From positions 1 to 50,396 of the forward strand of contig CALJVJ010000304.1 of the NCBI GenBank assembly GCA_937974625.1: a stretch of 50,396 nucleotides of DNA, given 5' to 3'. The notes under the pieces were generated by a model. It saw only the letters and a program-made list of their open reading frames with translations. It ran no database searches and was not told where the DNA came from. Shown one piece after another: positions 17,981 to 26,133 of the stretch. The stretch's first letter is position 1; every line of letters starts with the position of its first letter. The translations under genes and the position numbers were made by a program. The stretch is from an uncultured Saprospiraceae bacterium. GTDB taxonomy: Bacteria > Bacteroidota > Bacteroidia > Chitinophagales > Saprospiraceae.

Positions 17981-18559
17981 ATGTTGGCAGTAACAGAAAA
18001 TACAACAAATAGAAGTAAAATTGACTCTAAGAAGTTGGCTTTACTAATTGGCTGTGCGAGTATAGTCATGATGTTTGCAGGTTTGACAAGTGCATACATC
18101 GTTCGTAGAGCAGGAGGAAATTGGTTGGAGTTTAGATTACCGAACATTTTCTTTATAAATAGTATTGTCATGCTCTTAAGTAGTGTGGCTATACATAGTG
18201 CTTATATTTTCTTTAAAAAAGGAAATGAATTCTTGTATAAAGGACTACTGGTGCTCTCTTTTATTTTAGGATTGACATTTGTAATTTTGCAATACCAAGG
18301 GTGGTTGGATTTAACCGCTATTGGAGTAGAATTGACAGGAAACCCAGCAGGTTCTTTTATCTATGTAATTTCAGGTATCCACGCAGCCCACGTTTTAGGT
18401 GGTCTTGCAGCGATATTAGTAGCGATGATTCAAGCATTTTCGTTAAAATATAAGGTGACAAAAAAACGAAAATTACGATTTGAACTAACGTTAATCTACT
18501 GGCATTTTGTAGATTTTCTTTGGATTTATTTGCTCGTTTTCTTTTTGTCGCAGCAATAA
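17981..18559 (+). CDS. coxC: Cytochrome c oxidase subunit III, first copy
   Basis: A 192-residue haem-copper oxidase subunit III with five clear helices, beginning after a short polar N terminus (KLALLIGCASIVMMFAGLTS). Family residues include GIHAAHVLGG and the terminal YWHFVDFLWIYLLVFF. Subunit III supports proton uptake and stability of subunit I. A second, longer subunit III follows directly. Two subunit III-type genes in tandem are common in Bacteroidota oxidase operons. Confidence 0.92.
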   Translation: MLAVTENTTNRSKIDSKKLALLIGCASIVMMFAGLTSAYIVRRAGGNWLEFRLPNIFFINSIVMLLSSVAIHSAYIFFKKGNEFLYKGLLVLSFILGLTFVILQYQGWLDLTAIGVELTGNPAGSFIYVISGIHAAHVLGGLAAILVAMIQAFSLKYKVTKKRKLRFELTLIYWHFVDFLWIYLLVFFLSQQ

Positions 18560-18601
18560 ATTGAATTAACAGACAATCAACATTAGTAATAATTTAGATT
18601 G

Positions 18602-18678
18602 AATGAAAATTAAATAATGATATTGCCAATAAAGGGTATCATTCAAAATTCATTCATTTCTACCTGTCAATAGACAGG
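18602..18678. repeat. Hairpins before the second subunit III gene
   Basis: AATGATA/TATCATT sits inside a longer imperfect pairing of GAATGAAAATT with AATTCATTC (about 18602-18656). CCTGTC/GACAGG with an AATA loop is at 18663-18678. A related word with TAGACAGG occurs near 19735-19754 before the subunit IV gene. Confidence 0.45.
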
Positions 18679-18701
18679 CAAAATTCAAAATTGAATTTAT
18701 A

Positions 18702-19712
18702 ATGGCAGAAAATACAGTCCATCACGGAGAAGCACACGAAACAACGGAAGAATTATGGTCTGGAGGGAAACAACCTTTTAAGGCGAGTTATGGGAAGTTG
18801 ATGATGTGGTACTTTTTAGTTTCTGATGCTTTTACCTTTGCAGGTTTTTTGATTGCTTATGGAGCTTTAAGATTTAGCAGTCCTTCTTGGCCAGTACCAG
18901 ATTTTGTATTCTCTACTGCGCCTTTTGGCATTCATGGAGCACCATTGATTTTCGTAACTTTCATGTCTTTCTTATTAATTTTGAGTTCTGTTACGATGGT
19001 TAGAGCAGTGCAGGAAGGGCATAGAGAAAACCAAAAAGGTGTTGTTTTTTGGATGTTTCTGACGGTGATTGGTGGGGCTGGATTCTTGGGTTGTCAAGCA
19101 TGGGAATGGACCAACTTGATTTATAAAGAATGTATGACCGTTACTAGAAATCCATTTGGTACGCATACAGAAAATGGTACTTATCTAAATGCAGATGGTT
19201 CTCAATCAACTGCGGCAGATGATACTTTTAAACCAGGTATGGGGTATTTGATTCACCATGCACATTTAGATGACCATGGTGGTGACCACGGACATGGCGA
19301 CGAAGGACATGAGATGACAGCAGAAGAAGCATTCTTAGCAGATGCAAATTCAGCAGTTGCTGCTAAAAATTTAGACTTCGATAATCTTCCAGAAGCAGGG
19401 GTGGATTTTCCAGGATTTAGATTGAATGAAGAAGGATTTATCCAAAGGAAGTTTATAACGGAATCGGGGATAGCTGCTGCCCAAGAAAATGGACCAAAAG
19501 CATTTGGTGCCTTATTTTTCTTTATTACTGGATTCCACGGGTTTCACGTACTTTCAGGTGTAGTGTTTTTATTAATCATAATGCTAAACGCTGGAGGTGG
19601 TCTATATGCGGCTAGAAAGAATGGCTATGAGATGGTGGAGAAGATTGGCCTTTATTGGCACTTTGTCGATTTAGTTTGGGTATTTGTATTCTTAGTATTT
19701 TATCTACTGTAA
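18702..19712 (+). CDS. coxC: Cytochrome c oxidase subunit III, second copy with long loop
   Basis: A 336-residue subunit III. Family residues are LMMWYFLVSDAFTFAGF near the N terminus, GCQAWEWTNLI, TGFHGFHVLSG near 272-282 and YWHFVDLVWVFVFLVFY at the end. Between the helix ending near residue 145 and the one starting near 263 is a polar insertion of roughly 115 residues, with a His/Asp/Gly-rich part (HHAHLDDHGGDHGHGDEGHE) and an Ala/Asp/Glu-rich part. The N terminus is also His-rich. The insertion should lie on one face of the membrane and may dock another subunit or bind metal; that part is inference. Confidence 0.92.
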   Translation: MAENTVHHGEAHETTEELWSGGKQPFKASYGKLMMWYFLVSDAFTFAGFLIAYGALRFSSPSWPVPDFVFSTAPFGIHGAPLIFVTFMSFLLILSSVTMVRAVQEGHRENQKGVVFWMFLTVIGGAGFLGCQAWEWTNLIYKECMTVTRNPFGTHTENGTYLNADGSQSTAADDTFKPGMGYLIHHAHLDDHGGDHGHGDEGHEMTAEEAFLADANSAVAAKNLDFDNLPEAGVDFPGFRLNEEGFIQRKFITESGIAAAQENGPKAFGALFFFITGFHGFHVLSGVVFLLIIMLNAGGGLYAARKNGYEMVEKIGLYWHFVDLVWVFVFLVFYLL

Positions 19713-19812
19713 TTATTTAATTATTAGTTGATTACCTGTTGTCTATAGACAGGTGAAATTATTGATTATTATTTAGCAATTAGTAAATTGCTTAGCAAAA
19801 AAATAAAAGGAA

Positions 19813-20238
19813 ATGGGACATCATAATTATGAAGATGCAAAGAAGATGGTTTGGAAAGGTTGCGCTGTTTTAGGAATTGTTACTTTAATTGAAGTATTTG
19901 TATCGCTTTTGCAAAAAGGGCATGTGATTAGTGGTTTAGAAGACGTGTCAGCTGTTGTGATTACTGCGGCACTAATTATAGGCATTTTATCTATTTACAA
20001 AGCTTATTATATTATTTATAATTTCATGCACATGGCACAGGAAGTACCTGGCTTAAGAATGAGTGTATTATTGCCTACTGCTTTATTGATTTGGGGAATG
20101 ATTGCTTTTTTCCAAGAAGGCGCTTCTTGGGGCGAACGTCGAGCATTGATTAAAGAAAAAAATGAAGTCAGCTCAGAGGATGCAATAAAACCGCAAGGCA
20201 TGCTCCTGAAAAAAATAGAAACTGAAAAATTACAATAA
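19813..20238 (+). CDS. Cytochrome c oxidase subunit IV-like protein
   Basis: A 141-residue protein with three helices (about 15-33, 45-62 and 83-100), of the bacterial subunit IV (COX4_pro) type that accompanies caa3 and bo3 oxidases. FMHMAQEVPGLRMSVL between helices two and three is the family-like motif. The C terminus is a charged tail. It ends the structural oxidase gene run and is followed within 15 bases by a strong terminator. Confidence 0.85.
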   Translation: MGHHNYEDAKKMVWKGCAVLGIVTLIEVFVSLLQKGHVISGLEDVSAVVITAALIIGILSIYKAYYIIYNFMHMAQEVPGLRMSVLLPTALLIWGMIAFFQEGASWGERRALIKEKNEVSSEDAIKPQGMLLKKIETEKLQ

Positions 20239-20242
20239 TATG

Positions 20243-20276
20243 AAAAAAGGCGGGGCACAAACCCCGCCTTTTTTTG
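20243..20276 (+). terminator. Rho-independent terminator after the oxidase genes
   Basis: GGCGGGG (20249-20255), a six-base loop and CCCCGCC (20262-20268), with A residues before and seven T residues after. It is far more GC-rich than its surroundings. It should end most transcription from the oxidase operon, so the SCO-like gene needs read-through or its own promoter. Confidence 0.92.
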
Positions 20277-20383
20277 TTTATAGGGTGTAAGTAGAGTAGG
20301 CAAAAGACAAAATTGGAAAACGAGAAGGATGTATGATGTCAGATTTGGGTAACCACTTGACCTAATAATCAATCAACTAAACA

Positions 20384-21022
20384 ATGAGCAGAATTTTTCG
20401 AGTAATTGCTATCAGTGTCTTTCTTATTGGTTTTCCAATGGTATCTTGGTATTACCTCAATGAGGGGTATAAATATCGGATTGGGGTCATCAAAGAGCTT
20501 GACCAAAATTTAGGTAAAATACCCACTTTCCAACTAGTGAATCAAAATGGTGCAACTATCAGTCAAGAAAATTTGCCTGATAATGCAGTTATTACCAATT
20601 TTGTAGATTTAGCGGCTATTGATAAGAGTAAAGCTTACATGGATATTTTATACAAGATTCAAGACCAATTTGACAAAAAAGATGATATCTTATTCTATAC
20701 CTTTGTCAAAGGTACTTCTTTAGAAGCTGTTCAAAATTATACTAAAAGCTTAAATATAAAGGAAGAAAAACAATGGAACTTTCTGACTGGAGATGAGGAG
20801 CAAATGGAACAGTTTATAGCTACTTTTCCATTTCCAGAAGGGGTATCTAAAAGTTATGCAGGAAATGCCAACGTAGCTATTGCCGATACTAGTTCTGTTA
20901 TTCGATATTTTTATGATTTGAACAATACTAAAGATGCCGGTAAGTTGATTGAGCATATTGCTAATCTAATGCCGCAGGCACCGCCAGAGGAAGCTAGAAT
21001 GAAAAGAGAATTAGAGAAATAA
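20384..21022 (+). CDS. SCO1/SenC-like thioredoxin-fold protein without copper ligands
   Basis: A 212-residue protein with one N-terminal membrane anchor (about 5-25) and a periplasmic thioredoxin-like domain. IPTFQLVNQNGATISQENL followed by NAVITNFVDLAAID matches the start of SCO proteins. SCO proteins deliver copper to the CuA site of subunit II through a CxxxC pair and a distal His. Here the CxxxC position reads VDLAAIDKS, the protein has no cysteine at all, and the distal His region reads VAIADTSSVIRYFYDL. It is complete, with no frameshift. Position in the oxidase locus supports an assembly role, but not copper transfer by the known chemistry. Confidence 0.75.
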   Translation: MSRIFRVIAISVFLIGFPMVSWYYLNEGYKYRIGVIKELDQNLGKIPTFQLVNQNGATISQENLPDNAVITNFVDLAAIDKSKAYMDILYKIQDQFDKKDDILFYTFVKGTSLEAVQNYTKSLNIKEEKQWNFLTGDEEQMEQFIATFPFPEGVSKSYAGNANVAIADTSSVIRYFYDLNNTKDAGKLIEHIANLMPQAPPEEARMKRELEK

Positions 21023-21048
21023 ATTGTAATAAATAATTAATACAGTCA

Positions 21049-21579
21049 ATGAGTCAACCTAATTTACAATTAGCGAAAAAACTAAATATTGCAGCTACTA
21101 TCGTATCAGCTGTTGTTATGTTACTCGTAATTTTTATGCGGCGTATCCATTTTGATACTAGTATAGATTTTAGTTTTTTACCTCCTTTTTATTCAAGTTT
21201 AAACGCTTTAGCAGCTATTATTCTAATGGCATCGTTATATTTTATTAAAAACAAAAATGTAAAAGCTCATCAGCAGGCGAATTTTTTAGCTTTGGGAGTA
21301 TCTGTTTTATTTTTATTATGTTATGTGGTTTATCACACGACAACGCCAGAAACTAATTATGGTGGAGAAGGGATTATTCGTTATGTTTATTTTTTCTTTT
21401 TAATTACACATATAATTTTGGCAGCGGTTAGCTTGCCTTTTATTTTATTTACTTTTATCAGAGGATATACAGGGCAGATAGAAAAACATCGTAAAATGGC
21501 AAAGTGGGTATATCCTATATGGTTATATGTGGCGATTACAGGGCCGATTTGTTATTTGATGTTGAGGCCATATTATTAA
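21049..21579 (+). CDS. DUF420 membrane protein (CtaM-like)
   Basis: A 176-residue protein with four to five helices, matching DUF420, which includes CtaM, needed for haem-copper oxidase maturation in some Firmicutes. The motif VVYHTTTPETNYGGEGIIRY and later GYTGQIEKHRKMAKWVYPIW are characteristic and carry conserved His residues. It is 26 bases after the SCO-like gene and 24 before the CPMC protein, so the three are probably co-transcribed. Confidence 0.85.
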   Translation: MSQPNLQLAKKLNIAATIVSAVVMLLVIFMRRIHFDTSIDFSFLPPFYSSLNALAAIILMASLYFIKNKNVKAHQQANFLALGVSVLFLLCYVVYHTTTPETNYGGEGIIRYVYFFFLITHIILAAVSLPFILFTFIRGYTGQIEKHRKMAKWVYPIWLYVAITGPICYLMLRPYY

Positions 21580-21603
21580 TAAACAACTTATAAAACTTGT
21601 ATC

Positions 21604-21882
21604 ATGAAAAATAAAATCATCAAAATTATTACTCTTTGTTCTTTAGTTTTTTGTTTACAATTAACTACAACGCAGGAAGTAACCGCACAATGCCCAATGT
21701 GTAAGATGTCCGCAGAAAGTAATTTGAAAAATGGAGGAACAGACGGACAAGGTTTAAATAATGGCATTCTATACATGCTGTTAACACCTTATGTCATTGT
21801 CTTTGGTTTGGGCTATTTCTGGTGGAGAAATCGAAAAAAAGAAGAAGAATTTGAACTAGAAGAAAATATTCATTTGAATTAA
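21604..21882 (+). CDS. Small CPMC membrane protein of the oxidase locus
   Basis: A 92-residue protein with a signal-like N terminus (about 5-28), then QCPMCKMSAESN near residues 30-40, a Gly/Asn-rich linker, one membrane helix at about 56-74 and a charged Lys/Glu tail. The Cys-Pro-Met-Cys-Lys-Met arrangement just outside the membrane could bind copper(I). I know no characterised relative. Similar small proteins at the end of oxidase loci in this phylum are usually left hypothetical. Its place after DUF420 suggests an assembly role. Confidence 0.7.
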   Translation: MKNKIIKIITLCSLVFCLQLTTTQEVTAQCPMCKMSAESNLKNGGTDGQGLNNGILYMLLTPYVIVFGLGYFWWRNRKKEEEFELEENIHLN

Positions 21883-21887
21883 TAATC

Positions 21888-21996
21888 GGTAGCCCAGATT
21901 TTAATCTGGTCTGGATAACGGTCTTTAGACCGTTTTATAGAAAATAATCCTTCAACTAAAATGCTTTAAACTGAATAGACTAAAGTCTGTGCTACC
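21888..21996. repeat. Clover-like palindromic element between convergent genes
   Basis: The outer arms, 21888-21907 and 21977-21996 (GGTAGC... and ...GCTACC), pair with three mismatches. Each arm is itself a small palindrome (CCAGATT/AATCTGG; AGACT/AGTCT). Between them AACGGTC/GACCGTT with a TTTA loop lies at 21917-21934. It resembles a REP-type element and may end transcription on both sides. Confidence 0.6.
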
Positions 21997-22002
21997 AACC
22001 AA

Positions 22003-22467
22003 CTACGCCAGTTCAAACATAGCCTCAATTTCCACAGGTATCCCACCCGGCAAAGACCCCATTCCAACAGCACTTCTTACACCAACACCATTTTCTTCTC
22101 CCCATACTTTAGCAAATAATTCACTACAGCCGTTAATGACGTATGGGTGTGGCTTAAAATCAGGTACGCAAGCTACCATGCCCAATACTTTAATAACTCG
22201 ACCTATTTTATTTAAGCTGCCTAAGTTGGCTTTTAAAGTAGCCAGAATAGCTAAGCCAACTAATTGAGCAGCAGCTTTCCCTTCCTCTTTAGTCATATCA
22301 TCTCCAACTCGACCAAATAATAAGCTACCATCTGTTTGGACCGTTCCATGTCCAGAAACATAGATAAAATTACCGACTTGCAAAAAAGGCTTATAAACAC
22401 CTAGAGGTTTTGGTGCTGGTGGTAATTCAAGATTTAATGCGGCAAAACGTTCGTCAGGTGTATTCAT
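22003..22467 (-). CDS. RidA/YjgF/UK114 family protein
   Basis: A 154-residue protein of the RidA superfamily. It shows YVSGHGTVQTDGSLLFGRVG, the Ala-rich helix AAAQLVGLAILATLKANLG, and VRSAVGMGSLPGGIPVEIEAMFE at the C terminus, where the conserved arginine precedes SAVG. True RidA hydrolyses reactive enamines and imines. This longer subgroup has a deviating C-terminal signature, so imine deaminase activity is not certain. It is a single gene, convergent with the oxidase locus. Confidence 0.9.
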   Translation of the reverse strand: MNTPDERFAALNLELPPAPKPLGVYKPFLQVGNFIYVSGHGTVQTDGSLLFGRVGDDMTKEEGKAAAQLVGLAILATLKANLGSLNKIGRVIKVLGMVACVPDFKPHPYVINGCSELFAKVWGEENGVGVRSAVGMGSLPGGIPVEIEAMFELA

Positions 22468-22633
22468 TTTATTTATATTTTGATGAAGAAAAGAAATAGC
22501 TAAAATAACTATTTGAATTGAAGGTAAAAGGAATTGATAGCGTTAAATTTGTTGGAAACTTAAAAAGTATAAGAATTGTTTAATTCTATGTGGTATCCTG
22601 CTATTTAGTGAAACAGGAAAAACAAAAAAATAA

Positions 22634-24487
22634 ATGTCAAAAAATAAAAAAATAGGCGGGCATATTAAAAAGAAAAAAGGCGAAGAGAAAGTCTCTTTCA
22701 AAGACCAATTTGCTGCACTCAAAAATTTACCACCCTTTTTCAAATTGATTTGGCAAACACACAAAGGCATGACTTTTACAAATGTCTTGCTGCGGCTTAT
22801 CAAATCGGCTATTCCTTTAGCTATTTTATGGGTAGGAAAGGAAATTATTGACGAAGTGTTGCGCTTAATTGATGCGACAGATAAAGAGATGTCTTATTTA
22901 TGGATACTAGTTGGAATAGAATTGGGTTTAGCCGTTTTATCCGAATTGTTAAACCGAGCTATTTCTCTTTTTGATGGTTTATTGGGCGATTTGTTTTCCA
23001 ATGCTACTTCTGTGAAATTGATAAAACATGCGGCTTCTTTGGACTTGTATCAATTCGAAGATGCAACGTTTTATGACAAACTAGAAAGAGCAAGGCGGCA
23101 GACGAATAGTCGCACTATCCTAATGTCGCAGGTGCTATCCCAATTGCAAGACATGATTACTATTGTCTTCTTAGCGGGCGGATTGATTGCCTTTAACCCT
23201 TGGTTGATTTTATTATTAATAGTGGCAGTTATCCCCTCTTTTATCGGTGAGACACATTTTAATCGACGGAGCTATTCTTTAACTAGAAGTTGGACACCAC
23301 AGCGAAGAGAGTTAGATTATTTGCGGTTTATTGGAGCGAGTGACCAAACTGCTAAAGAGGTAAAAATATTTGGTTTAGAAAATTTCTTAGCCGACCGATT
23401 TGAGCTCATAGCAGATAAATATTATAAAGAAAATCGAAAGATAGCTGTCAATAGAGCAATGGTGGGTAGTTTGCTTTCTTTTTTGGGAACGATGGCTTAT
23501 TATGGAGCGTATGTATTTATAATTTTACAAACGGTCAGTGCCGCAATTACCGTAGGTACTTTAACTTTTTTAGCAGGCTCCTTTCAACGGATGCGGAATA
23601 TGTTGCAGAGTATCATGAATCGTTTTTCCATGATTACGGAAAGTGCTTTATACTTAGAGGATTTATTTGGATTTTTTAAGATTAAACCGACGATTAATCT
23701 CAATGGAGCGGCTCGAAAAGTGCCGCAACCCATTCAAAAAGGTTTCACTTTTGAAAATGTGGGGTTTAGATATCCAAATAGTAAAATGTGGGCGATACGC
23801 AACTTGAGTTTCAATATTCCAACTGGCGAAAAATTAGCATTAGTAGGAGAGAATGGAGCAGGCAAAACGACTTTGGTCAAATTATTGGCTCGATTATACG
23901 AGCCGAATGAAGGAAGAATCTTACTGGATGGAAAAGATTTAAGAGAGTATGATTTAAAAGATTTGCGCCAAGAAATTGGGATTATCTTTCAAGACTTTGT
24001 GCGTTTTCAAATGAAAGTATCAGAAAATATCGCTATTGGAAATATTCCTAAAATAGAAGAATTACCCGCTATCAAAGATGCTGCTCATAAAAGTTTGGCA
24101 GATACTGTTGTTGATAATTTACCTGAAAAATACCAACAATTTTTAGGTAAACGTTTTGCCGATGGGGTAGATTTATCGGGAGGGCAGTGGCAAAAAATAG
24201 CCTTGGCTCGTGCCTATATGAAGGATGCGCAATTATTGATTTTAGATGAACCAACCGCTGCTTTAGATGCAAGAGCTGAACACGAAGTTTTTCAGCGTTT
24301 TTCGGAATTAATTGAAGGTAAAATGGCGGTGTTGATTTCTCACCGTTTCTCAACTGTTCGGATGGCAGACCGTATTTTATTTTTAGAAAATGGGCAGATG
24401 AAAGAGTTAGGTAGCCATGAGGAATTATTGGCGAAAGATGGGAAATATGCAGAGTTGTTTAAGTTGCAGGCTGCGGGGTATCAGTAA
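22634..24487 (+). CDS. ABC exporter, fused permease and ATPase
   Basis: A 617-residue half-transporter. A Lys-rich N terminus precedes the type IV membrane domain with about six helices in residues 60-345. The ATPase domain (about 370-617) has Walker A GENGAGKTT near 405-413, Q-loop IIFQDFV, signature LSGGQWQKIALARAY, Walker B LLILDEPTAALDA and the H-loop LISHRFSTVR. The membrane part resembles exporters of the MsbA/LmrA type (EVKIFGLENFLADRF is typical). Substrate cannot be read from the sequence and no partner gene is adjacent. Confidence 0.93.
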   Translation: MSKNKKIGGHIKKKKGEEKVSFKDQFAALKNLPPFFKLIWQTHKGMTFTNVLLRLIKSAIPLAILWVGKEIIDEVLRLIDATDKEMSYLWILVGIELGLAVLSELLNRAISLFDGLLGDLFSNATSVKLIKHAASLDLYQFEDATFYDKLERARRQTNSRTILMSQVLSQLQDMITIVFLAGGLIAFNPWLILLLIVAVIPSFIGETHFNRRSYSLTRSWTPQRRELDYLRFIGASDQTAKEVKIFGLENFLADRFELIADKYYKENRKIAVNRAMVGSLLSFLGTMAYYGAYVFIILQTVSAAITVGTLTFLAGSFQRMRNMLQSIMNRFSMITESALYLEDLFGFFKIKPTINLNGAARKVPQPIQKGFTFENVGFRYPNSKMWAIRNLSFNIPTGEKLALVGENGAGKTTLVKLLARLYEPNEGRILLDGKDLREYDLKDLRQEIGIIFQDFVRFQMKVSENIAIGNIPKIEELPAIKDAAHKSLADTVVDNLPEKYQQFLGKRFADGVDLSGGQWQKIALARAYMKDAQLLILDEPTAALDARAEHEVFQRFSELIEGKMAVLISHRFSTVRMADRILFLENGQMKELGSHEELLAKDGKYAELFKLQAAGYQ

Positions 24488-24815
24488 TAATAACTTCACA
24501 TCATTATTCATAAAACAGTAAAATTAAAAGTCTTTATACAGACAATTTGGATAGAAGGAATAATTTTTAGAATTGAAGAAAGAATAGCAACTACACTACA
24601 AATAATTTCTAAAAATTTGATTCTGAGTCTAATAAATATTTATAATAAGTTACTTGTCTAATAAATACAATTCGACTAAGCGTAAAACGATTTTCTTTTT
24701 TTAAAAAAACTTCTGAACTTATATACTTTAGCTTCTGTACCCCCAATTTCTCCTCCTTATTTTGATTAAAATTTAGAGAAACGCCCTCCTTTTTCTTAAA
24801 AATATTTAGTTTAAT
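24488..24815. other. 328-base intergenic region
   Basis: No gene is visible. An 11-base inverted repeat (24562-24572 with 24607-24617, AATTTTTAGAA) may form a hairpin after the ABC gene. No convincing TAnnTTTG promoter precedes the spondin gene; TATACTTTAG at about 24722-24731 is only a partial match. Confidence 0.4.
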
Positions 24816-26090
24816 ATGAAAGGTAATATTTTCTTTTTGTTATTACTGTTTGTATTTATGGCTTGTGAAAAAGAGGAACAGGTTGTGGATATGATTAAAG
24901 AAACTGAAGTGTCGACTACTTTTACTGTGACATTCGAAAATATCATGTCAAATTACACTTTCTTTCAATCTGGACAAACGACATTAATTCTACCAGGTGA
25001 AAGCAAGTCTTATAATTTTGTTGCGGGTATTGGAACTAACCTTTCAATCGCTAAAAAAATGGTAGAATCGAATGACCTATTTTTTGGGTTTGGGGAATTA
25101 GGATTTCCTTTATACAAGGAAGATGGGACTCCTGTTATAGGGGATATTACATCAGCACTTCATTTGTGGGATGCAGGAATAGCAACTAACGAGGGTTTTA
25201 GTGAAGAGGATAGCTTGATGGAACGAGAAAATAGTACTATTCAATTGGCGGACTCTTTAGATGATGGGTTAATCTATCCAGCAGTAGATACCATGGTTCG
25301 ATTTTTTCTAACTCATAATGGAGAGAATGAATTTGTGTTAACGATTGAAAATATATCAGACTTGGGAAGTACGCCTAGTGCCATTGCGCCAGGTATTTTT
25401 GCAATTCATCAAGGTGATAAGTATGTTTTTAAAGCAAATGCAAAAGCTTCGGATGAACTAGAAGCAATGATAGTAGATAATAATATTGACCTTTTATGGA
25501 ATCAAGTAGCTGAGAGCACTGGCTTTACTTCGATTATAGGGACAGGTATTTATATTGTTCATAATGCAGGTAATCCTATTTTTACAAATGGAGAAAAAGA
25601 TAGAGGGGAGGGCTTAGAAATTTTAGCAGAATATGGAAACCCAGAGGTTTTAACCGATGCTTTGAAAGGGAATGCTGCTTTTACGGAAGTAGCTGTTTTC
25701 AATGACCCCGTCGGAAATAATGTATTAAATCTTGGTGGAAAATTAGTGCAAGGTGATAGGTATGAATTCTCCTTTAAAGCGAATGCTGGTGATTATCTAA
25801 GTATCGCAACTATGTTAGTGGAAACGAATGATTTATTTTTTGCTTTCGATGATAACGGTCTTGAATTATTTCCCAACGGGGAACCTATTAATGGTGATGT
25901 GACGAACCAGTTACAACTATGGGATGCAGGGACAGAAATGAATGAATTTCCTGGGGCTGGTGCTTTTCAACCACTTAGAAATGGGGGGAAAGAAAGTACT
26001 GATGAAGGCGGTGTTGTTCGTCCTTTAAATGATGAATTTACTTATCCTACTACAGATGCGTTAGTTCGAGTGAGTATTGAGGCAGAATAG
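24816..26090 (+). CDS. Spondin-domain lipoprotein
   Basis: A 424-residue exported protein: hydrophobic N terminus, then the lipobox-like FMAC with Cys17. Residues about 172-424 match a full spondin N domain of the bacterial type (FVLTIENIS, then APGIFAIHQG, then GRGEGLEILAEYGNP-like GEGLEILAEYGNP, then NDLFFAFDDNGLELF and QLQLWDAGTEMNE at 336-376). Residues 34-165 repeat the second half of that domain (NDLFFGFGELGFPLY and LHLWDAGIATNE). So there is one and a half copies. Bacterial spondin proteins are surface or secreted and their function is not established. Confidence 0.8.
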   Translation: MKGNIFFLLLLFVFMACEKEEQVVDMIKETEVSTTFTVTFENIMSNYTFFQSGQTTLILPGESKSYNFVAGIGTNLSIAKKMVESNDLFFGFGELGFPLYKEDGTPVIGDITSALHLWDAGIATNEGFSEEDSLMERENSTIQLADSLDDGLIYPAVDTMVRFFLTHNGENEFVLTIENISDLGSTPSAIAPGIFAIHQGDKYVFKANAKASDELEAMIVDNNIDLLWNQVAESTGFTSIIGTGIYIVHNAGNPIFTNGEKDRGEGLEILAEYGNPEVLTDALKGNAAFTEVAVFNDPVGNNVLNLGGKLVQGDRYEFSFKANAGDYLSIATMLVETNDLFFAFDDNGLELFPNGEPINGDVTNQLQLWDAGTEMNEFPGAGAFQPLRNGGKESTDEGGVVRPLNDEFTYPTTDALVRVSIEAE

Positions 26091-26133
26091 TTAATTTTTA
26101 AAAGGTGATAGTGGTGGTCTATTTCGGTATGGT

